From an uncultured Anaerolineae bacterium (GTDB lineage Bacteria; Chloroflexota; Anaerolineae; JACIWP01): a stretch of DNA of 58,626 nt. Position numbers and translations under genes: made by a program. The DNA lies in NCBI GenBank assembly GCA_938049385.1, contig CALIBQ010000063.1, forward strand, positions 1 to 58,626, read 5' to 3'. The notes under the pieces were generated by a model, which was not told the DNA's origin, ran no database searches, and saw only the letters and a program-made list of their open reading frames with translations. The first letter of the stretch is position 1. Every line of letters starts with the position of its first letter. Below are positions 36,680 through 47,020 of the stretch, in pieces.

Positions 36680-39600
36680 CCGCGACCTTCAACCCGACCT
36701 ATCTGCGGGTGGACAATATTGACCGGGGGAGCACACTCTCCCAGACGCTGGTGGAGACCTGGAACAATACCGCCGGCACTGTCCGCTACGCTGCCGGCCG
36801 CGCCTTCACTGACCCGCCGGTGAGCGGCTCGTTTATCCTGTGCCGGGTATGGTTCACCGGGCTAGCCACTACCACCGGCACGCCGGTGAACTTCGACGCC
36901 GGCGCTTCCGCCGCCGTCTATATGGGCAACTACCTGCCCCTGACCTTCGGCAATGCTACTGTGACGGTGGGTGTGCCTACCCCGACTCCCACGCCGACCC
37001 CCAGTATCGTTACTTTGCGTGTCAGTCCATCATTTTACGCCGCCAGCCTGGGCGGGACCTTCGCGCTGGATATCGTGGTGGAGGCCGGCACCCAGCCGCT
37101 GGACGGCGTGGACGTGACGCTCAACTTCAATCCGACCTACCTGGCGGTGCAGAGCATCGCCGGCGGCATCGCTTTACCGGTGCCCCTTGCGCAGAGCTGG
37201 AACAACTCGACCGGCGTCCTGCGCTATGCCGCCGGCCGCAATTTCGCTGATCCACCGCCCAGCGGGACCTTTGTCCTGTGCAGTATCACCTTCCAGGCGC
37301 TGAACAACACCGCCGGCACGCCCGTGGAGTTCGATGATCCTTCTATTGAAGTCGCCTACGGCGGTAATCCCTTGCCCTTCACGACAGTGGATGGGCTGGT
37401 AGCGATTGGGCTGGCGACGGCCACCCCGACCCCGACGCCGGGCATGGTGACGGTGCGGGTTCAACCGGCGCTGTATGCCGCTTCACTGGGCGAGACCTTC
37501 GCGGTGAGCCTGATGATTGACGCCGGCGCCCAACCGATCGACGGCGCCGATGTGCTCCTGCAGTTCAACCCGACCTATCTCTCGATCATCGGCGCGGACA
37601 ACGGCGCGACACTGCCCATCGTCCTGACGAAAACCTGGGACAATGCCGCCGGCACCTTCCGCTATGCCGCCGGCCGCAACTTCATGGCGCCGCCGCCCAG
37701 CGGCACCTTTGAGCTGGTGCGCATCTGGTTCCATGCCGACGCGCTGACCGCCGGCACCCCGCTGAGCTTCGATGCCGGCACAACCGATGTGGTTTTTGCC
37801 GGCGGGTCTGTGCTGGGTTCCCTGCAGGGCGGAACGGTGCAGATTACCGCCGGCACTGTGACCCCGACCCTGACGCCCACGCCCACCCCGACCTTTATCG
37901 GCGGGGTGACGCCCACCAACGAATGGGTGAACTTCTACGGGGTGAACTCCCTGCTGAACGGCAGTCCTCTGCCCCTCGGCGCGGTAGTGCGCGCCTATGA
38001 CCCGAACGGCGTGAACTGCGGCATTTGGGTGGTGAACGCGGTGGGCCAGTACGGGCTGATGGCGGTGTACCGCGATGACCCGTCCACGCCGGCGGATGAA
38101 GGGGCTGTGCCCGGCAACACCATCACTTTTACCATCAACGGTGTCCCGGCGGTACCCATGGGACCGGATGCACCCACCTGGACGGCCATGGGCGATGTGC
38201 GGCATGTAGAGCTGAACGCGGCGGCGGCTCCGACGGCCACGCCGACCATCACCAGCACGCCCACCAGGACGCCGACGTTCACCGCCACAGCCACCCATAC
38301 CCCGACCGCTACGGCGACCAGCCCAGCCCCGACTGCGACCCATACGCCAACCGCCACTGGCCCTGCCCCGACGGCTACCCCGACGCCCACGCCGGCCGGC
38401 ACCCCCATCCTCACCAATCTGTGGGTGGATTTCTACGGGGAGAACTCCTTCTATATGAGCAGTCCGCTCCCCATCGGGGCAGTGGTGCGGGCCTATGACC
38501 CGGATGGGGTGATGTGCGGCATGTTCGTCGTGCACACCGCCGGCCAGTACGGGGTCATGGCGGTCTACGGCGATGACCCGACAACGCCGGAGGATGAAGG
38601 CGCGCGCCCTGGCGATACCATCACGTTTACCATCAACGGCGTGCCGGCTGTGCCGCTGGGGCCGGATGATCCCATCTGGACAACACACGGCGACCGCAGG
38701 CACGTGGAGCTGAACGCGGTGCCTTCGGCGGCGACCGCCACGCCGACGGCGACCTCCGTCACTGCCACGCCAACCGCGACCGCCACGCGCACAGCAACGG
38801 CTACTTATACGCCGGCGGCTACATCTACGCATACACCGACCCCCACCATCACCCGGACGCCGACCGCCACTGCCACGCACACGCCTACCCGGACGCCGAC
38901 GGCCACCACACCCGTGACCGGCACACCCACGCCGACACCGCCGGGCGGCATCGTCATCACCAACGAGTGGGTGAACTTCTATGGGCTGGACTCCTACCTA
39001 GATGGTCTGCCTCTGCCGCTGGGGGCGGAAATCCGGGCCTATGACCCGGACGGCGTCCTGTGCGGCGTCTTCACGGTAGTCATGCCTGGGCAGTACGGCC
39101 TACTGCCGGTATATCGGGATGATCCTTCCACGCCGGCGGATGAGGGAGCTGAACCTGGGGATATCATCCATTTCACCATCAACGGCGCGCCGGCGACCCC
39201 CTTGGGCCCGGACGAACCTATCTGGACCAGCAACGGCGACCTGCGGCATGTGGAACTGAACGCGGTCAGCTCGGCGCCGACGCCGACCCGCACCTTCACG
39301 CCCACTATGACGCCGACCGGGACAGTGCCGGCGACGGCGACCCCGACGCCGACACCCACCGTTACGCGCACACCCACGCCCACTGGCGTGACGCCCACGG
39401 TTACGTACACCCCTACCCGCACGCGCACACCCACGCCGACAGGGACGCCGGGGGGCGTCATCCCGACCAACGAATGGGTCAACTTCTACGGCATCAACTC
39501 CTTCCTGGATGGGGCGCCTCTGCCGGTGGGCGCTGTCGTGCGGGCGTATGACCCGGACGGGGTGCTGTGCGGGCTGTTTGTGACCACCATGCCCGGCCAG

Positions 39601-41442
39601 TACGGCATCATGGCGGTCTACCGTGATGACCCGCTGACGGCGGTGGACGAGGGTGCGCGTCCCGGTGATACCATTTCGTTCACCATCAACGGCTGGCCGG
39701 CGACCCCCATGGGGCCTGATACGCCGGTCTGGACCAGCAACGGCGACCTGCGGCATGTGGAACTGAACGCCGTGAGCACCATCACAGGGTATAATGCTTT
39801 CCTGCCCATGGCAGCGCGAGGTTACGAGGGGCCGACCCCCGTGCCCACTGCGACGCCGACCCGCACCGCGACCTTCACGCCTTCGCCGACGCGCACCATC
39901 ACGCCGACGTTCACGCCGACCTTGACACCGACCATTACCCGCACGCCGACGGTGACGTATACACCGACCGTGACGCGCACGCCCACGGCCACGACGACGC
40001 CGGGCGCCGGCAGTGCCATTTACGGGTTCGTCTATCATGACATGAACGGCAACGGCGTGTGGGATATGACGGAGCCCACGCTCTCCGGTGCCCTCCTGAC
40101 CCTGGATGGCGTGTACACCTATACCACCTCGTGGGACGGGTATTACTACTTCGGCGGGCTGACGCCCGGCATGCATACCCTGGTGGAGACTAACCCGCCC
40201 GGGTACCCGGTCTCGACCACGCCGGATACTATCCATTTCGAGATTCCCATGATGGGTGCCATCGTGCGCTATGACTTCGGCGACCGGCCCACTGCGGTGC
40301 CGACCCCGACACCGACAGCCACGGTGGAATGTCCGCCGCCGTTCGTCGTGGATGATCTGGACCCGGGCTTTGCCCGCTTCGGCACGGCCGCATACTGGCA
40401 TGGGGTCAATATGGGGTACGCCGGCCATATGTGGTGGACCCTCTCCAACGGTGCTGTGGTCGACAACTGGGCGCGCTGGCAGCCGACCATCCCCGCCACT
40501 ATGCGCTACAGGGTGGAGGTGTACATCCCCGCCGGCTATGCCGGCTATACGCCCACCTCCAGCGCCCGCTACATGGTCTACCATCGCGACGGCGTGACGC
40601 CGGTGGTGGTGAACCAAGCGGCGCATCCGAACCAGTGGGTCAGCCTAGGCGAGTTCTGCTTCACCGCCGGCACCAGCGGCCGGGTGGAGCTGACGGATGC
40701 CACCGGCGAAGCGGTCGGCACGCGGTCTATCGCCTTCGATGCAGTGCGCTGGACCTGTCTCGGGCCGTGCGGGCCGGTTGTCGGCACACCGACCCCCACG
40801 CCGACCATGACCAGCACGCCGGCGCCTACGACAACACCGACACCCACCAGCACGCCGCTCCCGCCGTCCTGCTCCCAGATTATCGTGAACCCGGGCTTCG
40901 AATATGACGGCGCCTGGAGCATGTTGGGGGCCAAGCCGGGCAGGTACACCACCCTCGACCGGTATGCCGGCCTGCGCGCCGGCTTGATGGGCATCCTGCC
41001 CGATGAGAGGGATTTCGAGGCGCACAGCTCCATCTTCCAGCAGATCACCATCCCTGCCGATGCCCGGTCTGCCACCCTGCGCTTCTGGTATAAGCCCTTC
41101 GCGCAGGCACCGCACGCCGGCGACCCCACTGCCTACGATTGGACCGGCTTCGCGCCTGGGAAAGAGGTCAAGTCAGCAGACCTGCCGGCCATGGTGGATG
41201 GCAAGCCGAACTGGTCGTACGATGACTGGCAGTTCGCGCTCATCCGCTACGGCTATCAGGGCCAGCAGTGGGCCTACGTGCTGATGACCAACTCCAACGC
41301 CGGCGTCTGGCTGGAAAGGACCTATGACCTACTGCCATGGAAGGGACAGAATATCTGGGTGCATTTCGAGGTGCGCAACGATGGGGACGGCGCCCGGAGC
41401 TGGATGTACGTGGATGAGGTAACGGTCACTGTCTGCCGGTAA
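36316..41442 (+). CDS. Main part of a cohesin-like multidomain surface protein
   Basis: The meaningful frame begins at about 36427 (AFSGAATATPTATS) and joins the part starting at 35957 across a frameshift; together ~1803 residues. Order: three cohesin-like domains (nt ~36571-36969, 37008-37410, 37446-37860), each with LGG/LGE-x-F, (L/I)D(A/G)xDVxxxFNPTYL, W(N/D)N, RYAAGR and PPxSG(S/T)F; four EWVNFYG domains (~37908, 38400, 38950, 39458); a short FLPMAARGYEG motif; an SdrD/Cna_B-like domain (YGFVYHDMNGNGVWDMTEP); a golvesin C-terminal-like domain (VVDDLDPGFARFG, TSGRVELTDATGEAVG, IAFDAVRW); and a C-terminal jelly-roll-like region (IVNPGFEYDGAWSML, TLRFWYKPF). TPTPTRTPT linkers separate domains. 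Cohesins normally bind dockerins, but none is seen in the window. Confidence 0.82.
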   Translation: MELGNPASCRTGGLQRRRHRDTDRNLRIAGQKGRREKAFSGAATATPTATSPATGTATPTPTQTFTPTATRTFTPTPTTTTTPGAVHIEFVPNFAGVPLGGSFYLDVWVHTNGYPLDAVDVTATFNPTYLRVDNIDRGSTLSQTLVETWNNTAGTVRYAAGRAFTDPPVSGSFILCRVWFTGLATTTGTPVNFDAGASAAVYMGNYLPLTFGNATVTVGVPTPTPTPTPSIVTLRVSPSFYAASLGGTFALDIVVEAGTQPLDGVDVTLNFNPTYLAVQSIAGGIALPVPLAQSWNNSTGVLRYAAGRNFADPPPSGTFVLCSITFQALNNTAGTPVEFDDPSIEVAYGGNPLPFTTVDGLVAIGLATATPTPTPGMVTVRVQPALYAASLGETFAVSLMIDAGAQPIDGADVLLQFNPTYLSIIGADNGATLPIVLTKTWDNAAGTFRYAAGRNFMAPPPSGTFELVRIWFHADALTAGTPLSFDAGTTDVVFAGGSVLGSLQGGTVQITAGTVTPTLTPTPTPTFIGGVTPTNEWVNFYGVNSLLNGSPLPLGAVVRAYDPNGVNCGIWVVNAVGQYGLMAVYRDDPSTPADEGAVPGNTITFTINGVPAVPMGPDAPTWTAMGDVRHVELNAAAAPTATPTITSTPTRTPTFTATATHTPTATATSPAPTATHTPTATGPAPTATPTPTPAGTPILTNLWVDFYGENSFYMSSPLPIGAVVRAYDPDGVMCGMFVVHTAGQYGVMAVYGDDPTTPEDEGARPGDTITFTINGVPAVPLGPDDPIWTTHGDRRHVELNAVPSAATATPTATSVTATPTATATRTATATYTPAATSTHTPTPTITRTPTATATHTPTRTPTATTPVTGTPTPTPPGGIVITNEWVNFYGLDSYLDGLPLPLGAEIRAYDPDGVLCGVFTVVMPGQYGLLPVYRDDPSTPADEGAEPGDIIHFTINGAPATPLGPDEPIWTSNGDLRHVELNAVSSAPTPTRTFTPTMTPTGTVPATATPTPTPTVTRTPTPTGVTPTVTYTPTRTRTPTPTGTPGGVIPTNEWVNFYGINSFLDGAPLPVGAVVRAYDPDGVLCGLFVTTMPGQYGIMAVYRDDPLTAVDEGARPGDTISFTINGWPATPMGPDTPVWTSNGDLRHVELNAVSTITGYNAFLPMAARGYEGPTPVPTATPTRTATFTPSPTRTITPTFTPTLTPTITRTPTVTYTPTVTRTPTATTTPGAGSAIYGFVYHDMNGNGVWDMTEPTLSGALLTLDGVYTYTTSWDGYYYFGGLTPGMHTLVETNPPGYPVSTTPDTIHFEIPMMGAIVRYDFGDRPTAVPTPTPTATVECPPPFVVDDLDPGFARFGTAAYWHGVNMGYAGHMWWTLSNGAVVDNWARWQPTIPATMRYRVEVYIPAGYAGYTPTSSARYMVYHRDGVTPVVVNQAAHPNQWVSLGEFCFTAGTSGRVELTDATGEAVGTRSIAFDAVRWTCLGPCGPVVGTPTPTPTMTSTPAPTTTPTPTSTPLPPSCSQIIVNPGFEYDGAWSMLGAKPGRYTTLDRYAGLRAGLMGILPDERDFEAHSSIFQQITIPADARSATLRFWYKPFAQAPHAGDPTAYDWTGFAPGKEVKSADLPAMVDGKPNWSYDDWQFALIRYGYQGQQWAYVLMTNSNAGVWLERTYDLLPWKGQNIWVHFEVRNDGDGARSWMYVDEVTVTVCR
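36353..36464 (+). repeat. 38-bp direct repeat (74-nt offset) at the frameshift
   Basis: The same 38 nt, starting GCCTTCAGCGGCGCC and ending GACCGCAAC, occurs exactly at 36353-36390 and 36427-36464. The 36-nt spacer is A-rich (two AAAAAG runs) and unlike the flanking Thr/Pro codons. Losing one repeat copy and the spacer removes 74 nt (3x24+2) and restores one reading frame across the gene. Confidence 0.9.
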
Positions 41443-41455
41443 GCGAAACGTAATG

Positions 41456-41492
41456 CGCCTCCCGCGGGAACCGACCCGCGGGAGGCGTTTTT
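41456..41492 (+). terminator. Rho-independent terminator of the surface protein gene
   Basis: A perfect 13-bp stem CGCCTCCCGCGGG / CCCGCGGGAGGCG with a 6-nt loop, then TTTTT. The T tract overlaps the stop codon of the convergent PfkB kinase gene. Confidence 0.92.
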
Positions 41493-42402
41493 ATTGGGCC
41501 GAGCGCAGGAACGCCTGCACTTCTGCCAGGGTGGGGAGGCCGGCGCGCCCGCCCAACCGCCGGCAGTTCATGGCCGCTACCGCGTTGGCAAAGCGCGCGA
41601 TCTCGTACAGCGGCCAGCCCGGCTGGAGCAGGCCGAAGATAAAGGCGCCGTGAAAGGCATCGCCGGCGCCGGTGGTGTCCACCACCGGCACGGAAAAGCC
41701 AGGCACATGGAAATGCTCTGTCGGGGTTACGCAGAAACAACCGTTCGACCCCAGTGTGGTGACTACCAGACGAGGCCCCCAGTCCATCAGCCGGCGGCTG
41801 GCTTCCAGCAAATCCTCGACGCCCGTGAAGGCGGTCGGGAAGCGCTCAGCGGCAATGAGAATATCCGTGATCTTCAGGACGTCGGGGGTATGCGGGCGGG
41901 GGCGGTTGGCGTCGAACACCACCTGGCCGCCGGCTTCGTGCACGATAGCGGCCGCTTCCGCGATGGCGTGGGGGGAATGGCCGTCCAGATGCAGAAAGCG
42001 TGCGCTCCGCAGGGCCTCTCTGGCTGGCTCTGTCAGGGAGTACAGGGGAAGCTGGCCGCGGAAACAGTGGATGGAGCGCCGGCCAGTGCCCTCTTCCACC
42101 AGCACGATGCAGGAGGGACTGCGGCCGCCGGCCTGAATCTGGATGAAGCGGGTATCCACGCCGGCGGATGCGAATGCCTGTAAGAGGAACTGCCCCGATT
42201 CGTCATCGCCGAGCGCGCCCAAGTACGCGGTGCGAGCGCCCAGTTTGGCGAGGGTTACCAGCGCCGTGGAGACGGGGCCGCCGCCGTCATGAGCGAAGTC
42301 GAGCATGGTGACCGTGTCGCCGTCGAAGGGCGTGATGTGCGGCACGATGCCCAGGTAATCGTCGGAGCAGTATCCCAGTCCGATGACGTCGTAACGTTCC
42401 AT
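41491..42402 (-). CDS. PfkB family carbohydrate kinase
   Basis: A 303-residue ribokinase-family sugar kinase. Signature 1: GGGPVSTALVTLAKLGARTAYLGALGDDESG. Signature 2 with the catalytic base: DTTGAGDAFHGAFIFGLL. VVFDANRPRP and LVVTTLGSNGCF are typical of the fold. ATG 42402 gives MERYDVIGLGYCSDDYLG, the normal strand; a longer upstream frame overlaps ligA and is not preferred. It is the last gene of a five-gene minus-strand operon, 13 nt after ligA. Ribose, fructose and nucleosides are all possible substrates. Confidence 0.9.
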   Translation of the reverse strand: MERYDVIGLGYCSDDYLGIVPHITPFDGDTVTMLDFAHDGGGPVSTALVTLAKLGARTAYLGALGDDESGQFLLQAFASAGVDTRFIQIQAGGRSPSCIVLVEEGTGRRSIHCFRGQLPLYSLTEPAREALRSARFLHLDGHSPHAIAEAAAIVHEAGGQVVFDANRPRPHTPDVLKITDILIAAERFPTAFTGVEDLLEASRRLMDWGPRLVVTTLGSNGCFCVTPTEHFHVPGFSVPVVDTTGAGDAFHGAFIFGLLQPGWPLYEIARFANAVAAMNCRRLGGRAGLPTLAEVQAFLRSAQ

Positions 42403-42415
42403 GGCCCAGGCTCGG

Positions 42416-44547
<2,132 letters not shown>

Positions 44548-44550
44548 TTT

Positions 44551-45096
44551 TTACTGTACCGTTCGCAGGAAATCTCCTACCACCCAGCCGATGGTGCCGT
44601 CGGAAAGCTGGATGCGCCACCACTGGAAGCCGTCCGCCGGCGATGGCCCTTCCAGCACCTGCACCCGTGTGCCGTCAGATACGATTTGCAGTGTGGCATA
44701 CGTAGTGCCAGGCCCACTGCGCACGCGCAGTTGACCGGCTCCGGTGCCGAATACCTCAGCCTGCACGCCGGCGCTTAAGGGGGGCGGGGGCGGCGTGGCG
44801 ACGATGACCATGGGTGTGAATGTAGCGGTTGGCGCCTGAAGGGTGTTGGAGATGCCGGCCGGCGTCTGTGCCGGCGTCGGGGTTGCCGTGGGCGAAAGCA
44901 GGTCTGGCTCGCTCCCGGAGCGGGTCATGACCCACAGCGCCCCGCCGATGAGCACCACCGGCAGGAGGATAAGTATCCATGTCCAGACCGGCAGTTCGTT
45001 GATGTCCAGCCGGCCTCCTCCGCCGGCGGGGGTACCGCCCGGCGCGCCGGCCCGGCGCGAGGATGATGTACGGCGGAAGGGGTTGAGTGATGGCAT
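44551..45096 (-). CDS. Membrane-anchored bacterial SH3 domain protein
   Basis: 181 residues. A basic, Gly/Pro-rich N-terminal tail precedes one transmembrane helix (VWTWILILLPVVLIGGALWVM), a TPTPAQTP linker, and a C-terminal bacterial SH3 (SH3b) domain (GAGQLRVRSGPGTTYATLQIVSDG, FQWWRIQLSDGTIGWVVGDFL). SH3b domains often bind cell-wall peptides. The N-terminus is probably cytoplasmic with the SH3 domain outside. It lies 18 nt after the HhH gene in the same operon. No catalytic domain is present. Confidence 0.85.
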   Translation of the reverse strand: MPSLNPFRRTSSSRRAGAPGGTPAGGGGRLDINELPVWTWILILLPVVLIGGALWVMTRSGSEPDLLSPTATPTPAQTPAGISNTLQAPTATFTPMVIVATPPPPPLSAGVQAEVFGTGAGQLRVRSGPGTTYATLQIVSDGTRVQVLEGPSPADGFQWWRIQLSDGTIGWVVGDFLRTVQ

Positions 45097-45114
45097 GTGG
45101 GTTCTCCTCCTCGG

Positions 45115-45639
45115 TTATGATGCGTTGTTTTCGCCCGTGTTGGCGGAAGATGGGCCGGCGCGAAGCTGGCGGATGCCGGCCAGGATGCGCTGTTCGGCGC
45201 GAGTGCCCAAGCCGCGAATTTCCCGCAGGCGGCCGCTTTCCGCGGCGCGAGCGGCCTCTTCCAGCGAGGTGATGCCCAGTTCCTGCCACAAGGCACGCGC
45301 CGTCTTGGGGCCGATGCCCGGAATGCGGAGCAGTTCCTCGACCCCGCGGGGTATCTCCTGCTCCAGCCGGCGAAGCGCGGTCAGCTCCCCGGTTCTCAGC
45401 ATCTCATCTACCTTTTTCTCGATGGCCGCGCCAACGTTGGGCAGTTCTCCCAGGGTGCCGGCGCGCCAGTGCTCGAAGAGCGCCGGCCCCATCTCCTCGA
45501 TGACGACGGCTGCGCGGCGGTAGGCCGCGCTTTTGAAGGGATTTTCCCCTTTGATTTCCAGCAGGTTGGCCAGCCGGCGCAGGGATTCTGCGACCTCTTC
45601 GGCCGTCATGCGCGGCTGGGACAGTTCCTCCTGCGACAT
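45115..45639 (-). CDS. Helix-hairpin-helix protein like the N-terminus of PolX
   Basis: 174 residues. The first ~75 residues (LLEIKGENPFKSAAYRRAA, LPNVGAAIEKKVDEMLRTG) match the 8-kDa HhH domain at the start of family X DNA polymerases (PolX). Two more HhH motifs follow (LLRIPGIGPKTARALWQELG, IRGLGTRAEQRILAGI). The nucleotidyl-transferase and PHP parts of PolX are absent, and the protein ends with a normal stop. It is therefore a stand-alone DNA-binding module or a shortened PolX. The operon also encodes ligA, so a repair role is plausible. Confidence 0.82.
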   Translation of the reverse strand: MSQEELSQPRMTAEEVAESLRRLANLLEIKGENPFKSAAYRRAAVVIEEMGPALFEHWRAGTLGELPNVGAAIEKKVDEMLRTGELTALRRLEQEIPRGVEELLRIPGIGPKTARALWQELGITSLEEAARAAESGRLREIRGLGTRAEQRILAGIRQLRAGPSSANTGENNAS

Positions 45640-45657
45640 CGCACTCTCCTTGGCGCA

Positions 45658-46452
45658 TTACGGGACATGCGCCACCGCAATCAGGCGCTCACTGCCGGCG
45701 CTGAACGGCTCCAGGTCATACGAGCCGTAGAGCTGGTCCAGGCGAAAGCCGGCGATCTCCAGCATCAACCGCAGTTCGTACGGGTAGATCCAGCGCATGC
45801 GCATGGGGACAATGGTGCGCTGAAGGCGGCCGGCGGCATCCACCTCGTCATAGATGATGGTGATGTCGGAGACCTGCAGAGAGGTATCGGAGCGGTACGA
45901 GACCAGCTTGAGGATGCGGTTGCCCGTCTGCGGGTCCACCAGCTCCTTGTCCAGCGTCAATGGGGTGCGCTCCTCGTGGTGCAGGGAGAGATGCGGGTTG
46001 GGCAAATCAACGGCGAAGATGCCCCCGGAGACCAGATGCCGGCGCGCCGATTCCAGCACCGCAATCTGGTGCTCGATATCGTCAAGGTGCATAAGGGTGT
46101 TGAGGGCGCAGAATGCCAGCCGGAAGCGTGCCGGCAGGTCCAGGCGGCGCATGTCGGCCTGCACCAGGGTCACGCGGTCAGAGACGCCGGCGGCATCCGC
46201 CTTTTCCCTCGCCCGGGCGAGCATGCGCGGGGCCAGGTCTACACCGGTGATGGGGATGCCGGCCTCAGCGAGGGGGATGAGGACGCGGCCGGCGCCGCAC
46301 CCCAGCTCCAGCACCGGCTCGCCGGCCTGCCGGGCCAGGTCCTGGTAGAACGGGATATCCGCGGTGTAATCGGCATGATCCAGCTCGTAGTAGCGGACGA
46401 ACCGGTCGAAGTCGTAGGGAGATTCCATGTCGGGAGCAGTGTTCCCGTTCAT
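45658..46452 (-). CDS. Class I SAM-dependent methyltransferase
   Basis: 264 residues. Motif I is PVLELGCGAGRVLIPLAEAG, followed by the acidic ITGVDLAPRML strand and VTLVQADMRRLDLP (motif II/III area); FCALNTLMHLDD is typical of small-molecule methyltransferases. A C-terminal beta-rich region (RMRWIYPYELRLMLEIAGF) resembles other unannotated methyltransferases of this type. First gene of the operon, with a promoter 32 nt upstream. The substrate is unknown. Confidence 0.87.
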   Translation of the reverse strand: MNGNTAPDMESPYDFDRFVRYYELDHADYTADIPFYQDLARQAGEPVLELGCGAGRVLIPLAEAGIPITGVDLAPRMLARAREKADAAGVSDRVTLVQADMRRLDLPARFRLAFCALNTLMHLDDIEHQIAVLESARRHLVSGGIFAVDLPNPHLSLHHEERTPLTLDKELVDPQTGNRILKLVSYRSDTSLQVSDITIIYDEVDAAGRLQRTIVPMRMRWIYPYELRLMLEIAGFRLDQLYGSYDLEPFSAGSERLIAVAHVP

Positions 46453-46483
46453 TTCCCTGTCCTCTGCTCATGCGCTTACCTTC

Positions 46484-46512
46484 ATCTTATGGCCAATCGG
46501 GCATTCTGTCAA
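46484..46512 (-). promoter_or_regulatory. Promoter of the methyltransferase-ligA-PfkB operon
   Basis: Minus strand: TTGACA (46512-46507), a 17-nt spacer and TAAGAT (46489-46484). It is divergent from the T-box promoter about 70 nt away. Confidence 0.75.
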
Positions 46513-46582
46513 GGTTGCGCAAGGAGAAGGGCGCTGAAGAGGCCTTGTGAGCAATCTTTTTCAACACCTCCAAAATGGTCGT

Positions 46583-46611
46583 TTGACAACTTTCCCGCCC
46601 TGTGCTATATA
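46583..46611 (+). promoter_or_regulatory. Promoter of the trpB T-box transcript
   Basis: TTGACA (46583-46588), a 17-nt spacer and TATATA (46606-46611). TTTTTCAACACC lies upstream, with CAACAC beginning at 46562, exactly 21 nt before the -35, as at 326 and 26439. Confidence 0.85.
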
Positions 46612-46620
46612 AATACCAGC

Positions 46621-46967
46621 AAGTGAATACTCGCAAAGACTGTGAACAGGACGAGTAGGCCGGAAAGCGGGGCCCAGAGAGTCGGGGTAAGGTGGAAGCC
46701 CGATGCCGGCGCACCGGTCGAATGGACCTGGGAGTCGCCCGCTGAACCCCATGATATCATGGGCAGTAGGTAGGGTCGGAGACGCCACCGTTATCAGGGC
46801 TGAGGGTATCGGACACGCGAAGGCGCAGTCCTGTACCTGCAACGAGTGAGGCTGGCATTCACTCCTTCCCGCCATCACGGCGGGTTTTTTGTTTGGAGCG
46901 CAGGCCGGCCTAACGAGGGTGGCACCGCGGGTGAAGCACCTCCCGTCCCTTACGGGAGGTGCTTTTT
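46621..46967 (+). promoter_or_regulatory. T-box riboswitch leader, tryptophan-specific
   Basis: A tRNA-sensing leader. The Stem I features GACGAGTAGG and CCAGAGAG (46674-46681) are present, followed by GGTGG. The specifier codon is read as UGG (46723-46725) in GAATGGACC, a purine following as usual. The T-box core AGGGTGGCACCGCGGG (46916-46930) carries the bulge UGGC; its C can pair with G73, the discriminator of bacterial tRNA-Trp, supporting tryptophan. The terminator at 46934 competes with the antiterminator. Uncharged tRNA-Trp should turn on trpB. Confidence 0.92.
46934..46967 (+). terminator. Regulated terminator of the T-box
   Basis: A 12-bp stem AGCACCTCCCGT / ACGGGAGGTGCT followed by TTTT. 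The 5' arm and loop (TCCCGTCCCT) overlap sequence needed to pair with the T-box core in the alternative antiterminator. A second hairpin with TTTTTT lies upstream at 46868-46890. Confidence 0.9.
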
Positions 46968-47020
46968 GATTTCTCACGCCGGGACTTATACCAATCTGTT
47001 CTACAAAAAGGAGGTGTACA

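Noticed and set aside
37860-40860. Short-period repeats resembling a CRISPR or minisatellite array
   Set aside because: They are codons for Thr/Pro linkers between domains, in frame and without regular spacers.
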